This document shows, piece after piece, positions 61,978 to 64,000 of a DNA stretch of 64,000 nt. Numbering within the stretch: the first letter of the stretch is position 1; the number at the start of each line of letters is the position of its first letter. Source of the stretch: Bdellovibrio sp. (GTDB lineage: Bacteria; Bdellovibrionota; Bacteriovoracia; Bacteriovoracales; Bacteriovoracaceae); NCBI GenBank assembly GCA_016187935.1, contig JACPIU010000008.1, forward strand, positions 228,086 through 292,085, read 5' to 3'. The notes beneath the pieces are model-generated. The model was not told where the DNA came from, did no database searches, and was given only the letters and a program-made list of their open reading frames with translations. A program made the translations under genes and the position numbers.

Positions 61978-64000
61978 CTACTTGCAGGCCCCGTTTTGTA
62001 CAAGAAAGTTTTTGAATTTTAAAAAATTACTTGTCGGCCCTTGCATCGAATACGGCCCAGAACTGTAAGGTAAATTTATCTGAATGCCCAATTCAACATT
62101 TTCAGCAGAGCAAAGATCTCTCGCATTAAAAGATATACTGTATTGAGATTGCTCTTTAAACAACACTTTAAAACGCTCCTTTTCTCCTCTTTTAAACTCT
62201 AAGAACTCAACAAAACCTCGGCCATACTTGCTCTCCATGATGGCCCGATCAGAGGCATTAAGCTGCATTGTTATTTTTCCATTTCGTTTATCATATTTGA
62301 CATCTGCCGAACTAGATTTTCTTATGAGACTGAACTCTTCATCGAGCTTGGTACGATCCATTAACTCTAATTCCTTGGTCAAACCAACATCAATTGCCCC
62401 ATGGGTTGTGGCCTTTTGAATCCATCTTTTAAACCCTTCACTGGCATAATTTTGAATAAAGACATGCCCACTAAGCTTTTTCACAAGCTCATGATCAACT
62501 TTTTCGGTCATCGGAACGTGCCAATTGCAAAGGCCGCCCTTGGTAATTTCGCCCTTGGAATCTGAGAGTGACTTTGTAATTTTTAAAGAACTTTCAAATG
62601 GAAGAGGGATAATAACAAGAATGCCAAAAGACCTATGCTCAGAGCAAACAAGATTTCGAGGAATGCTAATAATCGGATAATTTTGTTCTGCTGGCATAAA
62701 CTCTTGATAAAAATCTTTATTATCTGAAACCCAAACACCCAATTTTGAGTCACTGCCAAATAAATCGTGAAGATATGGCACGACTTTATCCGCTAAATAA
62801 ACGTAGATTTCACTTTCCCTTACCGTAAGAACGGGCCTAAGAAATTTTGATAAATATCTTTCAGCAGAGTTAAATTCGTTGCCTTCCATGATTTTAGTAA
62901 TAACTTTTTTAAAATTATTTTCAACTGTATCTTGAACAGAAGAATTAATAATCTGTAATTCAGGTGCCAACAGGAATTTCTGCATGAATGCTCCCGCACC
63001 ATATTCATGCGGGTTTGCATGGATCGGGTATTTCCCGTGGATTAGTGTAAGAGTAAAACGATCTGGATGAATTTTGTCCTCCGAGGTCGTCGGGCGAATC
63101 ATGTTTCTCTTTGCACTCCCGCGAAGCAGCCACAAAGATGTCCCAAGGGCCACTACTGCAATTCCAATTTTCAGTGAAAAGTACGCTTTGCTTTTATTTT
63201 TTCCAAATCCCCTCTTTGAGGAGGATGTTACTATATTCCCTGTTGTCGTAATAATATGTGAGTTTTCCGCGCACAGTATTTTTTCGATTTTGGATTTTAA
63301 ACAATCCATTTTTTCTGCGTATTCTATCTCGGTGAAAAATTTTCGTTTTAATATTTCATTTTTTGAGTGCTGCAATCGCTCTTTTAACTGCGTTACCGCT
63401 TTGCTGTGCATGGATGATTTTTCTTTACTTCGGTTTTCGCTTGCACAAATGCCCTGGTTAATTTGTTCAATTCTCTTATCAATTAGTTGCGTTTCTTCTT
63501 GGCCTTCTTCTGTGGTGCTCTCGCGCTCTCGTTTTAAATTTTCCAGCTTTGCTTTGTCATTTGTTATGTGCGCCCTTAGATGAACAAGTTTCTCGCCCAA
63601 GGCCTTGACATGATCGAACTCATCGCGAATTTTGGCAGCATAAATTCCAAAAATGCATAGCTGTTCAAGAGCTGGAAGCAAGAGTTCAAAATAATGCTGG
63701 CGGTTCGATATCTCTAAAACCAGTTGAAATTGTCTTTCGCCCCCATTAGCTGCTCCCATGCCTACAATATATTTGAGGGAAACTTCAAGTTTTTCACCAA
63801 AGATTTCCTGTACTTGTTTTCTTATGCTTTCAAGGTGCTCAGTAATCCAGAAAAGATTTTCTTTGTTCTCTCCAAGTTCTTGGGATACGACTTCTAAAAT
63901 ACTGCAATTTTTTTTAACTTCTACAAACATGGAATCAAACGCTTCGCGCAGTTTTGCAAGACTCTCGTGCCCATCAAAAAAGTGTGGGACATATTTTTTG
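61978..64000 (-). CDS. Large coiled-coil membrane protein, 5' end beyond the window
   Basis: The frame continues without a stop from the ATG at 63930 to the right edge (…HESLAKLREAFDSM…), so the true start probably lies outside. Visible are an N-terminal soluble part, a long coiled coil (about residues 105-225 of the 650-aa portion, TEEGQEETQLIDKRIEQINQG...), one transmembrane helix (YFSLKIGIAVVALGTSLWLL) and a soluble C-terminal domain. No family is recognised. The signature is that of a sensor or membrane-bound assembly protein. It is separated from the Rhs operon by about 270 nt that hold no gene I can support. Confidence 0.68.
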   Translation of the reverse strand, partial: KKYVPHFFDGHESLAKLREAFDSMFVEVKKNCSILEVVSQELGENKENLFWITEHLESIRKQVQEIFGEKLEVSLKYIVGMGAANGGERQFQLVLEISNRQHYFELLLPALEQLCIFGIYAAKIRDEFDHVKALGEKLVHLRAHITNDKAKLENLKRERESTTEEGQEETQLIDKRIEQINQGICASENRSKEKSSMHSKAVTQLKERLQHSKNEILKRKFFTEIEYAEKMDCLKSKIEKILCAENSHIITTTGNIVTSSSKRGFGKNKSKAYFSLKIGIAVVALGTSLWLLRGSAKRNMIRPTTSEDKIHPDRFTLTLIHGKYPIHANPHEYGAGAFMQKFLLAPELQIINSSVQDTVENNFKKVITKIMEGNEFNSAERYLSKFLRPVLTVRESEIYVYLADKVVPYLHDLFGSDSKLGVWVSDNKDFYQEFMPAEQNYPIISIPRNLVCSEHRSFGILVIIPLPFESSLKITKSLSDSKGEITKGGLCNWHVPMTEKVDHELVKKLSGHVFIQNYASEGFKRWIQKATTHGAIDVGLTKELELMDRTKLDEEFSLIRKSSSADVKYDKRNGKITMQLNASDRAIMESKYGRGFVEFLEFKRGEKERFKVLFKEQSQYSISFNARDLCSAENVELGIQINLPYSSGPYSMQGPTSNFLKFKNFLVQNGACK

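Noticed and set aside
19181..64000. Second att copy of the tRNA-Glu 3' end
   Set aside because: I looked for GGGAGTACCA and CCCCTTGGGAG downstream and did not see a copy; the element's right end is therefore left open.

Overview
The window looks like a bacterial chromosome segment, probably from Bdellovibrionota or a related predatory or delta-type lineage. That placement is inferred from gene style: abundant secreted proteins of unknown family, a Gly/Met-rich secreted protein, a stand-alone membrane pyrophosphatase and a short SerA. No 16S rRNA gene is present to confirm it.

Region 1 (1-19217) is ordinary core chromosome: the end of a 2-oxoacid:ferredoxin oxidoreductase alpha subunit gene (korA-like), uvrC, a zinc-ribbon protein, a Gly/Met-rich secreted protein, murJ diverging from a K+-type membrane pyrophosphatase (hppA) and a dCMP deaminase, an unknown secreted protein next to a subtilisin-like protease, a serA-purA operon with a Lys/Ala-tailed secreted protein, mtaB, and a cluster of three tRNA genes (Lys-CTT, Lys-TTT, Glu-TTC) ending in a strong terminator.

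Region 2 (about 19218-33870) is the backbone of an integrative conjugative element beside the tRNA-Glu gene. In transcription order on the minus strand it carries a sigma-70 region-4-like regulator, a small zinc ribbon, a large lipoprotein, VirB2, B3, B4, B5, B6, B8, B9, B10 and B7-like type IV secretion components, a VirD4/TraD coupling ATPase, a Replic_Relax-like protein, a candidate oriT (nested perfect inverted repeats plus 11-bp direct repeats), an unknown 142-aa protein, an SSB, an excisionase-like HTH protein and a tyrosine integrase. I see no VirB11 ATPase and no conventional relaxase.

Region 3 (about 33870-45976) is AT-rich cargo. It holds a PD-(D/E)XK nuclease, a trypsin-like protease paired with a TM2-type membrane protein, a CheY-like regulator, and a regulator locus bordered by palindromes of the form TTTCACGAA-n-TTCGTGAAA. 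The same palindrome occurs 4 kb away beside the conjugation module. An Mrr-like nuclease operon, another nuclease-like protein and a SIR2-HerA anti-phage operon with a downstream KTSC protein follow.

Region 4 (46047-61707) is a compact minus-strand operon of five secreted proteins ending in a 2,230-aa Rhs/YD-repeat protein: a CARDB-like protein, a four-LamG protein, two proteins sharing a helical-hairpin module, and the Rhs protein itself. A small membrane protein and a decayed Rhs C-terminal remnant follow it. The helical module occurs four times across three of these proteins. I consider this operon and its module the best candidate for an undescribed system. The window ends inside a large coiled-coil membrane protein gene that stays open to the right edge.
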